A stretch of 32,772 bases of DNA from Pseudomonas fluorescens (GTDB lineage Bacteria > Pseudomonadota > Gammaproteobacteria > Pseudomonadales > Pseudomonadaceae), in contig NZ_CABVGX010000058.1 in assembly GCF_902497625.1 (NCBI RefSeq), positions 1-32,772 of the forward strand. The letters run 5' to 3'. How positions within the stretch are numbered: position 1 is the stretch's first letter; each line of letters starts with the position of its first letter. Position numbers and translations under genes: made by a program. The notes beneath the pieces are model-generated. The model was given only the letters and a program-made list of their open reading frames with translations. It did not search any database and was not told where the DNA came from. This document shows, piece by piece, positions 1-7,505 of the stretch.

Positions 1-1
1 C

Positions 2-43
2 GGTGGCGGCACGGGTGGCGCCGGCGGTGGCACAGGCAGCTGA
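2..43 (+). CDS. C-terminal end of a Gly-rich protein (partial, 5' end outside window)
   Basis: Reading from base 2, the frame encodes a glycine/threonine-rich tail, GGGTGGAGGGTGS, ending in TGA at 41–43. Only 13 residues are visible, so no family can be named. Low-complexity Gly-rich tails are common on surface or secreted proteins, but that is only a guess. Bases 52–80 just after it can fold into an imperfect hairpin (CAGCCGA / TCGGCTG) without a T-tract, which may help end its transcript. Confidence 0.4.
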   Translation, partial: GGGTGGAGGGTGS

Positions 44-107
44 ACGCGCAAAGGCAGCCGATGACAGACATCGTCGGCTGTTGTGTGAACTGACGCTCAG
101 TAAAAGT

Positions 108-1685
108 TTAACGGTCCGAGCGCATCAACGTCTCGACGCCATCTTCCAATGAGAGCACCGCAGACCGATTGCGTCCCGAATGCTTGGCTTGGTAGAGCGC
201 GGCGTCAGCGCGATTGATAAACACTTCTTTGTCATCCCGCCCTGCCGGGACAAATGCATAACAGCCGAGACTGACAGTGACAAAGCCATTAGGCGATCCG
301 CTGTGGCGGATGTTTTGCGCCATGACGCGGCGGCGAATCTGTTCGGCAATGGCCATCGCACCATGGATGTCGGTATCCGATAACAACACGGCAAACTCTT
401 CGCCGCCATAGCGTACCGCAAGGTCCGTCGGCCGCTGGCAGCAACTTTTGACGGCTTTGGCAACTTGTGCGAGGCAGTGGTCGCCGGCCACGTGTCCGTA
501 GGCATCGTTGTAGCGTTTGAAATAATCAATATCGAGCATGATCAGGCTCAAAGGTGTTGATTGGCGGGCGCCGCGGCCGAACTCGATGTCGAGCGCCTGC
601 TCAAAGAGCCGGCGATTTCCCAGACCTGTGAGGCTGTCGTGGGTCGCGATCAATTTCAGCGCTTCCTGGGCTTTGCGCAGATCCTTCTCGATGCGTTCTC
701 CCACGCGCACCTGGCGCACGAACACCCAACCAAACAGCCCGACGCCCAGTACCACCAGCGCAACGATCACCGTGGATTGAAACGCGGTGGCGTACCAGTC
801 CTTGAGTATCGCGTCTCTGGATGACGCAGCCGAGACCACTAACGGATAAGCATCGAGCTGACGGAAACCATACAGGCGAACGGTATCATCCAGCACGGAA
901 GCAATCATCGCGTTGCCAGACATTGCGCCCGCCAGGTATTTGCTGAATATCTCGCCCTTGGCCAGCGACCTGCCAATCTGCGCCTCGACGAATGGACGTC
1001 GCGCCAACAGTGTGCCGTCGCCAAGCGCGAGGAACATCGAGCCATCGTTATCGAGGCTGAAGCTTTTGAAGAACTGGTCGAAATACGACATCTTGATGCC
1101 GGCCATCAGCACGCCCTGGAACGTGCCGTTTTCGTCGTTCACCCGTTTGGAGACCGGGATGATCCATTCGCCGTTTTCACGGCTGCGAATGGCCGGGCCG
1201 ATGTGCGCGATGGACGACACATTCTGCTGATGAAACCGGAAATATTCACGGTCTCGAACACCCTCACCGCGGGGCAGATCTTCAAAGGAGGTAACCACCC
1301 ATTGGCCCTTCTGATCGAACAGGAATACCCCGTGCAGCTCGGTCAGTGCCTGAACACGTCGAGCAAAGGTCTTGCGCAAAAGTGGCTTCTGTTCCTCGCT
1401 GAATCCCTCTGCCTGAATCCAGTCCGCCAAGCTGGTCAACACCAGATCAGCCTTCATGAAGGTGTCTTGAGCCTGTTGTGCCATGGCACGCGTCAGGTTC
1501 GAAGAGTCCTCTTCAGCCTGCGCGAGATCGTGCCGATGCGACTGCTCCAGTTGCAGGTACAACAAGCCGCAAAGACACAGGCACACAATGCCGACGAACA
1601 GCACCGCTGCCTTGCGCAGTGGCAGCCGTTTCAGTGTGGCGCCGTTGGCATGGCGCGGATCGTCTGGCGAGATAGGCAAAAGCAC
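108..1685 (-). CDS. Membrane diguanylate cyclase: Cache-type sensor plus GGDEF domain
   Basis: 525 residues. It would make c-di-GMP from two GTP at the inner membrane in response to a periplasmic signal. An N-terminal transmembrane segment lies at about 26–46, followed by a periplasmic region of about 250 residues that looks like a double Cache domain, a second membrane segment at about 297–325, and a cytoplasmic GGDEF domain to the end. The active-site loop is GGEEF (427–431). An RPTD sequence (418–421) lies exactly five residues before it, the spacing of the RxxD product-inhibition site, so the enzyme should be active and feedback-inhibited. The start codon is GTG at 1685 with AGGA close upstream; no better start is visible, so the N-terminus is uncertain. 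It has no obvious operon partner. The ligand cannot be predicted. Confidence 0.9.
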   Translation of the reverse strand: MLLPISPDDPRHANGATLKRLPLRKAAVLFVGIVCLCLCGLLYLQLEQSHRHDLAQAEEDSSNLTRAMAQQAQDTFMKADLVLTSLADWIQAEGFSEEQKPLLRKTFARRVQALTELHGVFLFDQKGQWVVTSFEDLPRGEGVRDREYFRFHQQNVSSIAHIGPAIRSRENGEWIIPVSKRVNDENGTFQGVLMAGIKMSYFDQFFKSFSLDNDGSMFLALGDGTLLARRPFVEAQIGRSLAKGEIFSKYLAGAMSGNAMIASVLDDTVRLYGFRQLDAYPLVVSAASSRDAILKDWYATAFQSTVIVALVVLGVGLFGWVFVRQVRVGERIEKDLRKAQEALKLIATHDSLTGLGNRRLFEQALDIEFGRGARQSTPLSLIMLDIDYFKRYNDAYGHVAGDHCLAQVAKAVKSCCQRPTDLAVRYGGEEFAVLLSDTDIHGAMAIAEQIRRRVMAQNIRHSGSPNGFVTVSLGCYAFVPAGRDDKEVFINRADAALYQAKHSGRNRSAVLSLEDGVETLMRSDR

Positions 1686-1768
1686 GTCCTGCAGGAGTAC
1701 GGCATGGGCGGAGGCCCACTCTGGAGTTGGCGCGCCTAGTGTACGTCAAGGCGCAGGGCAAAATGTCC

Positions 1769-3508
1769 TCAGCGCAGGCTGCTCGTCGCCACCCTTGCTG
1801 CCTGCAAGTTCACCACGGGCATCGGCGAAGGCCGATTCAACGCACGCAATACGGGCGCGTCGTAACCGTACACATCGGGCTTGAACGCCACGCGCCCGTC
1901 ACTGCCCATGTCCACTGTCCAATAGGCGAGCAACACCGGAACTTTCACCGGCAGCAGAATGTTCTGGGTCTTGCCGCTGGCCAACTGCTTCTGGATACCG
2001 GCGCTGTTCCATTTGACCGGGTCGTTGAACAGCAACTCCACCAGCTGCAGCGGATTTTCCACACGAATGCAGCCCGAACTGGTGGCGCGAATGGTTCTGG
2101 AAAACAGCTCGCGATGCGGGGTGTCGTGCAGATAAATCGCGTAATCGTTAGGGAAACGGATCACCACCTGCCCCAGCGAGCTGTCCGGGCCGGCGTCCTG
2201 GCGCAAACTGATGCCGCGCGGATTGCTCCAGTCGACGGTCGAGGGGTCCAGCACGTTGCCCTCGCGATCGAGCACGCGCATCCGGTGGGCGGCGAGGTAA
2301 TCGAGATTGCTTTGAACCTTCGGCAGCACGTCCTCCTTGAGGATTGTCGGCGGCACCGTCCAGGTCGGGTTGAAGGTGATATAGCTGATCTGCGCCTGAA
2401 AGATCGGCGTATTGCGCGCCGCTTTGCCGACCTGCACCCGGGAGCGCCATATCGGCTGACCATCTCGGTACATTGCCACCTTGTAGCCGGCGATATCGAC
2501 AATGACGAACGTGCCTTGAAGCTTGTATAGCAGCCAACGGGCCCGCTCCATATTGACTCGCACCTGGTCGATGCGCGCCTCGACCGGCACGTTCAACGCC
2601 GCCAGCGTAGTCGCACCCGCCATGCCGTCGGCGGTCAGGTATTGCTCGTTTTGATATTTTTTCACCGCAGCAGTCACGGCGCCATCGTACTGAGTGCCAC
2701 GGATCAGGCGCGGATCGAGGAAGCCTGCAGCGACCAGCCGCGCGCGCAACTGTGCAACGGCCGGCTCGTCCATGCCGGGCTTGAGCGAATGATCGACCAC
2801 CACTTTCGGCCAGCCTCCGCGCCGATGGACATCGCGCAACTGCGCCAGGGCCTGGCGCAAGCCGACATATACAGATTCTTGCGGCGGCGCCTCGGCGAAC
2901 GCTTTTGCCACGTCGTGATTATCCAGAGCGGCGAAGAACGCGTTGACGTCGTCACGCGGGTCGACACCGTTTGCATCGAAATTCCAGTGATTGTCCAGTC
3001 GCGCGGGGTCTACCTTGCCGCGCCGCAGCTGCATCAGTGCGCTGATGAATGTATGCGTGGTGGCCAGATCGAAAGCCGCTTGCTGCTCTGGGGGTGCAGG
3101 CGCGGCCTTCAAAGTCGCCCGGGATCGAACCAGTTCGTCGATGTGGAAATCCGTTGGCGTCAAACCGTCGATATCTGTCGCCTGCAGGCTGGTGATCAAT
3201 TGATCGATGTCAGCTTCACGGGTCCAGGCCGGCTGATAGGCTCGATGGGCGTAAAAATCCAGTACCAGGCGACTGACGTCGACGCGTCGATGACGGGATG
3301 CAGTGAGCAACGGCGGAAAAGCGCTTTTCAACGGCTCCAGAGACGCCTGGATGGCCTGACCAACGTCGTCGTCAGGTGCAGCTTGCAAAACGGCGCTGGC
3401 CGCAGATGTCGACTCAATCGACGAAGTTTCCGCCCAAGCAGTGCCGCTGATCAGAAAGCCCATAAAAAAAACGCGGCTTATGACGAATAACCTTGTTAAA
3501 AGCACCAT
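1769..3508 (-). CDS. L,D-transpeptidase, YcbB/LdtD type (scaffold + PG-binding + YkuD domains)
   Basis: 579 residues, periplasmic. It is predicted to make 3-3 (mDAP–mDAP) peptidoglycan cross-links or attach proteins to the wall. A signal peptide covers about 1–26 (cut after TAWA). An alpha-helical scaffold region follows, then a PG_binding_1 repeat at about 243–306 and the YkuD catalytic domain at about 330–500. The catalytic signature is visible as H461 with SSGCIR around C480. This length and order fit the large YcbB class rather than the small ErfK/YbiS class. The ATG start is preceded by AAGGAT at good spacing. It is divergent from a second YkuD-fold gene across 82 bases. The natural substrate and any role in beta-lactam bypass are not shown by the sequence. 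Confidence 0.92.
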   Translation of the reverse strand: MVLLTRLFVISRVFFMGFLISGTAWAETSSIESTSAASAVLQAAPDDDVGQAIQASLEPLKSAFPPLLTASRHRRVDVSRLVLDFYAHRAYQPAWTREADIDQLITSLQATDIDGLTPTDFHIDELVRSRATLKAAPAPPEQQAAFDLATTHTFISALMQLRRGKVDPARLDNHWNFDANGVDPRDDVNAFFAALDNHDVAKAFAEAPPQESVYVGLRQALAQLRDVHRRGGWPKVVVDHSLKPGMDEPAVAQLRARLVAAGFLDPRLIRGTQYDGAVTAAVKKYQNEQYLTADGMAGATTLAALNVPVEARIDQVRVNMERARWLLYKLQGTFVIVDIAGYKVAMYRDGQPIWRSRVQVGKAARNTPIFQAQISYITFNPTWTVPPTILKEDVLPKVQSNLDYLAAHRMRVLDREGNVLDPSTVDWSNPRGISLRQDAGPDSSLGQVVIRFPNDYAIYLHDTPHRELFSRTIRATSSGCIRVENPLQLVELLFNDPVKWNSAGIQKQLASGKTQNILLPVKVPVLLAYWTVDMGSDGRVAFKPDVYGYDAPVLRALNRPSPMPVVNLQAARVATSSLR

Positions 3509-3557
3509 GAATAATCCTTAATCCCCCGCATTCAACGCCTGGCATCCCAACGCACTG

Positions 3558-3564
3558 CTAGACT
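3558..3564 (+). promoter_or_regulatory. Possible sigma-S-like -10 element for the YkuD_2 gene
   Basis: CTAGACT lies 27 bases before the start codon and differs by one base from the CTATACT -10 typical of RpoS promoters in Pseudomonas. No good -35 is seen, as is usual for sigma-S promoters. This is a pattern match only. Confidence 0.3.
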
Positions 3565-3590
3565 CGAACTCAACAAGATGAGACATCTAT

Positions 3591-4295
3591 ATGGCGCTAC
3601 TACGTTTTGGCTGTGTCTTCCCGGCACTACTACTGACTGCAATGTCCGTACCGTCAGCCTACGCCGATTCGCTCGCGACCGCTCTTATCAAAGCAGCGCC
3701 CAAAGCCAATGCCAACGTCATCAACCTCGCAGTCCGCGCCTCAAAATGCAGCATCGCCCAAGGTGCAGCCCCCGCGCAAAGACTCGCAGTGATCGATTAC
3801 TCCCTGCCTTCGACCGAACAGCGCCTATGGGTGTTCGATTTAAAACAACGCAAGTTACTGTTTCAGGAACTGGTCGCCCACGGACGCAACAGCGGCGAAA
3901 ACATGGCGGTGAATTTCTCCAACAAGAATGAAAGCTTCGCCACCAGCCTCGGTTTGTATCGCACCCAACAAAGCTATGTTGGGCAAAACGGCTATTCGTT
4001 GCGCATGGAAGGTCTGGAGCCGGGCTTCAACGATAACGCTTTTGACCGCGCCATCGTCATCCACGGTGCGCCTTACGTCAGCCCGGTACTGGCGCGGGCG
4101 AACGGGCGGATCGGTCGCAGTCTCGGGTGCCCGGCAGTCCGACCGGCGGTCGCGCGCAAACTGATCAATTCGATGAAAGACGGGCAGCTGTTGTTTTCCT
4201 ACTACCCGGATAACCGCTGGTTGAAAACCTCGTCCTACATCAATTGCGGTAGTGGCACCATGGCGTCAGCTGCCAAGGGCGTGACCACTCGTTGA
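3591..4295 (+). CDS. Secreted murein L,D-transpeptidase catalytic-domain family protein (YkuD_2 type)
   Basis: 234 residues. A signal peptide covers about 1–25 (cut after SAYA). The rest is one compact catalytic domain with H158 (VIHG) and the cysteine motif SLGCP, C180. This is the YkuD_2 layout, in which the motif reads GRSLGCPAV instead of the SxGCxR of classical L,D-transpeptidases. The family is predicted to act on peptidoglycan stem peptides, but its in vivo reaction is poorly defined. The start at 3591 has only a weak purine-rich ribosome binding site. A CTAGACT element 27 bases upstream could be a sigma-S type -10. It stands alone, divergent from the large L,D-transpeptidase. Confidence 0.85.
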   Translation: MALLRFGCVFPALLLTAMSVPSAYADSLATALIKAAPKANANVINLAVRASKCSIAQGAAPAQRLAVIDYSLPSTEQRLWVFDLKQRKLLFQELVAHGRNSGENMAVNFSNKNESFATSLGLYRTQQSYVGQNGYSLRMEGLEPGFNDNAFDRAIVIHGAPYVSPVLARANGRIGRSLGCPAVRPAVARKLINSMKDGQLLFSYYPDNRWLKTSSYINCGSGTMASAAKGVTTR

Positions 4296-4324
4296 ATGCA
4301 GCGTGACCTGCTGCGCGGGACTAT

Positions 4325-4331
4325 CTAAACT
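4325..4331 (+). promoter_or_regulatory. Possible sigma-S-like -10 element for the RsbQ-like/PAS kinase operon
   Basis: CTAAACT lies 43 bases before the hydrolase start and is one base away from CTATACT. It is similar in form to the element before the preceding gene. There is no convincing -35, and chance occurrence is possible. Confidence 0.28.
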
Positions 4332-4373
4332 CCCCACGGCCAGACACCTCTGGCTCGACCGGGAACTCTTTGC

Positions 4374-5192
4374 ATGGACCTTCAACACCGCAACAACGTA
4401 ACAGTCAGGGGCAATGGTCCGGCGACACTGGTGTTTTCTCACGGTTTTGGCTGTGATCAGACCATGTGGCGTTACCTGGTCGATACATTCGCGAATCGCT
4501 TCAAGGTCGTGCTGTACGACCTGGTGGGCGCAGGTCAATCGGACCTTGGCGCGTACGACACGCAGAAGTACAACTCGCTGGCCGGCTACGCGCAGGACCT
4601 CAACGAAATCATTGATCAATTCGCCAGCGGCCCGGTGATTATCGTCGGCCACTCGGTCAGCGCGATGATCGGTGCTCTGGCTGATCGTCAGGCACCCGGC
4701 ACAATTGCCGCTCATGTGATGATCGGTCCGTCGCCCTGCTACATCGATGCCGAGGACTACGTGGGCGGTTTCCAGCTCGAAGACATCCACTCGTTGCTTG
4801 ACACCCTCGACAGTAATTACCTGGGCTGGTCCAGCAACATGGCCCCGGCGATCATGGGCGCACCAGGGCAACCGGCGTTGGGCGAAGAGCTCACCAACAG
4901 TTTCTGCAGGACCGATCCCGAGATCGCCAAGCAGTTTGCGCGGGTAACGTTTATGTCGGACAACCGCAAGGACATTGCCGGCCTGACCACGCCAACCTTG
5001 ATTCTGCAATCCACCGATGACCTCATCGCCCCGATCGCCGTAGGCGAATACCTGCACACGGTGCTCACAAACAGCACGCTGTGCCTGGTGGACAATGTTG
5101 GCCATTGCCCGCACATGAGTGCGCCGAGTGCGTGCTCTGACGCCATGGACAGCTTCCTGTCGCCATGGGTAGGCGCGCATGCCGAGCGATGA
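4374..5192 (+). CDS. RsbQ-like alpha/beta hydrolase
   Basis: 272 residues, no signal peptide, cytosolic. The alpha/beta-hydrolase triad is visible: nucleophile S94 in GHSVS, acid D215 or D216 in STDDLIAP, and H244 in NVGHCPH. These positions sit within a few residues of the Bacillus subtilis RsbQ triad (about 96, 219, 247). The oxyanion region SHGFGCDQ also fits the RsbQ/KAI2/D14 branch, whose members bind and hydrolyse a small unknown ligand to signal through a partner. The gene overlaps the following PAS histidine kinase by 14 bases, which strongly suggests co-translation and a joint function. In Bacillus the partner is the PAS–PP2C phosphatase RsbP; here it is a kinase. The ligand is unknown. 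Confidence 0.85.
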   Translation: MDLQHRNNVTVRGNGPATLVFSHGFGCDQTMWRYLVDTFANRFKVVLYDLVGAGQSDLGAYDTQKYNSLAGYAQDLNEIIDQFASGPVIIVGHSVSAMIGALADRQAPGTIAAHVMIGPSPCYIDAEDYVGGFQLEDIHSLLDTLDSNYLGWSSNMAPAIMGAPGQPALGEELTNSFCRTDPEIAKQFARVTFMSDNRKDIAGLTTPTLILQSTDDLIAPIAVGEYLHTVLTNSTLCLVDNVGHCPHMSAPSACSDAMDSFLSPWVGAHAER

Positions 5193-6357
5193 ACCGTTGC
5201 TGCCCGACGCGCAGACCTTGTTCGAGCTGGCGCCGTGCGCACTAGTGGTCACGAAGGAAGACGGCACGATCCTGCAAAGCAATCAAACGTTCGGCAACTG
5301 GGTCGGTTTCGAATCCGGTGCGCTGATTGGCCGGCGGTTTCAGGACCTGCTGACCATGGGCGGGCGGATTTTTCATCAGACCCATTGGGCGCCGCTCATG
5401 CAAATGCAGGGTTCAGTGGCCGAGGTCAAACTCGACCTGGTGCATCGCGACAAACGCGTTGTCACCATGCTGCTCAACGGTGTCAGGCGCGAGCATGCTG
5501 GCGGCGCGTTCTACGAACTGGCCTTGTTCGGCACGACGGACCGCGACAAGTACGAACGCGAACTGGTCCGCGCGCGAAAAATCGCCGAAGACCTGTTGCG
5601 CGAAAAGACTGAGGCCGAGACCGCCCTTCAACAGGCACAGACTCAACTGAACCTGGCCTATGAGAAATCCCAGCGGCGGGCCACGTTTGCCGAACAGATG
5701 GTGGCCATCGTCAGCCACGATCTGAAGAATCCGCTGACGGCGATCAAAATGGCTGCGCAAATGCTCAGCACCGCAGAGCGCGCCCCCAAAGAAACCCGCT
5801 TGCTGGGCCACATCGGCCAGTCCGCCGAACGCGCGCAACGGATGATCGCTGACTTGCTGGACTTAGCCCTCGCCCGCGTTGGGCGCGGTTTGAGCATTGC
5901 GCCTGCGTCGATGGATCTGCATCAGGTCACCGGGCAGATTGTTGATGAGTTACGCGTCGCGTTTCCACAATCGACGCTGATCCACCAGTCGACCGGCGCC
6001 GGCAGCGCTCATATGGATGCAGATCGGGTTCAGCAAATCATCGGTAACCTGGTGGCCAACAGTGTGGCTTACGGGGATTTGCACCAACCGATCACGATCA
6101 CGTCTCGCCTGGAAGATGACCAGGCCGTTGTTTGCGTACACAACCGTGGCCCGGTGATCGCAGAAGCAATCATGAGCGTTTTGTTCGAGCCGATGACCCG
6201 TGGCACCCAGACCGACAGTGAAGTGCGCAGCGTCGGCCTCGGTTTATTCATTGTCAGGGAAATCGCCGTGGCGCACGGTGGCGAAGTGTCGGTGAGTTCG
6301 GCTGCGCAGAGCGGCACTGTGTTCTCTGTCTATTTTCCGCGACAGGCTGCGCGCTGA
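5179..6357 (+). CDS. Cytosolic PAS-domain sensor histidine kinase, partner of the RsbQ-like hydrolase
   Basis: 392 residues with no membrane segment. Order: PAS domain at about 12–118, a coiled-coil linker at about 122–168, HisKA with phospho-acceptor H180 (SHDLKNP), then HATPase_c with N-box (NLVANS) and G-box (GLGLF). All kinase motifs are intact. The PAS belongs to the kind found next to RsbQ-type hydrolases, so it probably senses a product or ligand delivered by the upstream hydrolase. The start ATG lies inside the end of the hydrolase gene. No response regulator is adjacent, so it is an orphan kinase whose target must lie elsewhere or be RssB-like. No terminator lies immediately after it. 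Confidence 0.88.
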   Translation: MPSDEPLLPDAQTLFELAPCALVVTKEDGTILQSNQTFGNWVGFESGALIGRRFQDLLTMGGRIFHQTHWAPLMQMQGSVAEVKLDLVHRDKRVVTMLLNGVRREHAGGAFYELALFGTTDRDKYERELVRARKIAEDLLREKTEAETALQQAQTQLNLAYEKSQRRATFAEQMVAIVSHDLKNPLTAIKMAAQMLSTAERAPKETRLLGHIGQSAERAQRMIADLLDLALARVGRGLSIAPASMDLHQVTGQIVDELRVAFPQSTLIHQSTGAGSAHMDADRVQQIIGNLVANSVAYGDLHQPITITSRLEDDQAVVCVHNRGPVIAEAIMSVLFEPMTRGTQTDSEVRSVGLGLFIVREIAVAHGGEVSVSSAAQSGTVFSVYFPRQAAR

Positions 6358-6437
6358 AGCCATCCACCGCTTAATGTTGTTTACAGGCCATCGCTTGGTC
6401 GCACTGGTTTGATCGCCACGGTGTTGATCACAGGCAT

Positions 6438-6632
6438 ATGAAATCACAACCTCACTCCCAGCTTACCGCCCTTCTCACTCAAGCAATCTCCGTCGGCATC
6501 GGTTTGATTGCGGAAAATCGGGTGCAGAATGAGTTTCACAGCAGTGAACTTGTTGCATTGTTTGATCCTGTCGAAAGTGGCCGCAGTTATTACTGGTCTA
6601 CGCAGATACATACCAGAATCTCCGCTCCTTGA
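6438..6632 (+). CDS. Doubtful small ORF, unknown
   Basis: 64 codons starting ATG with a weak AGG upstream. The product is neither hydrophobic nor similar to anything I recognise. It lies just before the bidirectional terminator. Listed only so that a conservation search can settle it. Confidence 0.15.
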   Translation: MKSQPHSQLTALLTQAISVGIGLIAENRVQNEFHSSELVALFDPVESGRSYYWSTQIHTRISAP

Positions 6633-6702
6633 ACGTCTTTCAGTGACGCTGCTGGCGCTGCCATTTCCTGATCCATGAACGGTTCGCACACATATTTCCG
6701 AT

Positions 6703-6735
6703 AAAAAAAGGGCCCTCAAAGGGGCCCGTTTTTTG
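6703..6735. terminator. Bidirectional Rho-independent terminator after the H-NS-like gene
   Basis: The stem GGGCCC/GGGCCC with a short loop is flanked by seven A's on the left and six T's on the right. It can therefore end the leftward mvaT-family transcript and any rightward transcript from the kinase operon. Confidence 0.85.
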
Positions 6736-6747
6736 TTCAGTTTTGTA

Positions 6748-7113
6748 TTACTTGGTCAACCAGGACTCGACGGTCGCAGAGCCGTGTTCCGCTTTCCATT
6801 CCTTCAGGGTTTTATGGTTGCCCCCTTTGGTTTCAACCACTTCGCCGGTTTTAGGGTGTTTGTAGACTTTCATTTCGCGCGGCTTGCGAGTGCTGGTTTT
6901 TGGCTCGGGTGCAGGGGCGCGACGGCTCGCTTTCGGGTCAAGAAGGCTAATGACATCTTTCAGGCTGTAGCTGTACTTGGCGAGCAAGTCGCGCAACTTG
7001 GTCTCGAACTCAATTTCTTTCTTGAGACCGGCGTCACCCTTCAAGGCTTCGAGCGCCTGGAGTTGTTCGGCAAGGTGTTTCTCGAGTTGGCGGAATTCTG
7101 CGAGCTTGGACAT
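6748..7113 (-). CDS. MvaT/MvaU-family H-NS-like nucleoid protein (xenogeneic silencer)
   Basis: 121 residues. An N-terminal coiled-coil oligomerisation region at about 1–60 contains the family core KKEIEFETKL and SLKDVISLLDP. A basic linker is followed by a C-terminal DNA-binding domain with RKPREMK, VYKHPKTGE and ETKGGNHKTLKEWK. These are hallmarks of the Pseudomonas MvaT/MvaU group, which coats AT-rich DNA in place of H-NS. The N-terminus MSKLAEFR resembles MvaU/MvaV more than MvaT, and Pseudomonas strains often carry several paralogues, so I give no exact symbol. An AGAG lies upstream of the ATG. The 5' region (7114–7324) is AT-richer than its surroundings, consistent with autoregulation. 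Confidence 0.93.
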   Translation of the reverse strand: MSKLAEFRQLEKHLAEQLQALEALKGDAGLKKEIEFETKLRDLLAKYSYSLKDVISLLDPKASRRAPAPEPKTSTRKPREMKVYKHPKTGEVVETKGGNHKTLKEWKAEHGSATVESWLTK

Positions 7114-7201
7114 TATTGATCTCTACGTGGTTAGTAACCAGACGGTACACCAAAAGCACCTGTTTGAATTTAGTTAACTTAATCCAACTGAGCAAGTACT
7201 T

Positions 7202-7235
7202 CCTGCAATGTTTGTACGTCACTTTGCATTGCAGG
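7202..7235. repeat. Perfect 9-bp dyad with 16-base spacer
   Basis: CCTGCAATG at 7202–7210 is the exact reverse complement of CATTGCAGG at 7227–7235. It lies between the divergent H-NS-like gene and the 24-codon ORF, so it could be an operator or a leader hairpin. No known regulator site is recognised. Confidence 0.5.
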
Positions 7236-7324
7236 CAACGGCAGCGGAACGGAATCGTCATTGAGGCTGTCCGTTGTAGTAGACACCAATGTGTCAGTCC
7301 CTTACCAAACTGGAGAAGCAAACC

Positions 7325-7399
7325 ATGAACAACATTATCTACATCGTCGGCGCCGTCGTGATCGTCCTGTTTATCCTGTCCTTTATCGGCATCGTGTGA
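7325..7399 (+). CDS. 24-residue hydrophobic membrane peptide
   Basis: The ATG at 7325 opens a 24-codon frame ending TGA, product start MNNIIYIVGAVVIVLFILSF. GGAG lies nine bases before the start. After the first six residues, nearly every residue is Ile, Val, Leu, Phe, Ala or Gly, making one transmembrane helix with no soluble domain. Very short single-helix proteins of this pattern are found in Pseudomonas genomes and in enterobacteria, where several bind or stabilise membrane complexes under stress; no function is known for this one. It stands alone between the H-NS-like gene and umuC, which run leftward. The good ribosome binding site and the strong amphipathic-free hydrophobic pattern argue for a real gene. 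Confidence 0.6.
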   Translation: MNNIIYIVGAVVIVLFILSFIGIV

Positions 7400-7439
7400 C
7401 ACCGACCTGTCAGCACGGAGGCTGAATTGCTTGGGACTA

Positions 7440-7460
7440 CCGGCGCCTGCACGGTGCCGG
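7440..7460. other. GC-rich hairpin between the small peptide gene and umuC
   Basis: CCGGCGCC and GGTGCCGG pair over eight positions (one G·T) around a five-base loop. No T-tract follows on either strand, so it is at best a weak or Rho-assisted end signal. Confidence 0.35.
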
Positions 7461-7505
7461 CGCAAGTGGCCCATACGATGTCGCCACCCTTCGTGGCAGA
7501 GGCCA

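Larger units (their letters stand above)
6358..6747. other. 390-base region without a convincing gene
   Basis: Only the terminator at 6703–6735 is clear. A 64-codon frame (6438–6632, +) begins with ATG six bases after an AGG, but its product has no recognisable domain and its codon use is less GC-rich at third positions than the neighbouring genes. I regard it as probably non-coding. Composition is slightly more AT-rich than the flanks. Confidence 0.5.

Noticed and set aside
1727..2530. Open frame of 267 codons opposite the L,D-transpeptidase gene
   Set aside because: His/Arg/Gln-rich product typical of an antisense shadow; the minus-strand gene has a signal peptide and catalytic motif.
7246..7275. 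ECF-sigma-like promoter (GGAAC ... TGTCC) before the micro-ORF
   Set aside because: The -35 and -10 matches are partial and the spacing is uncertain; not distinguishable from chance.
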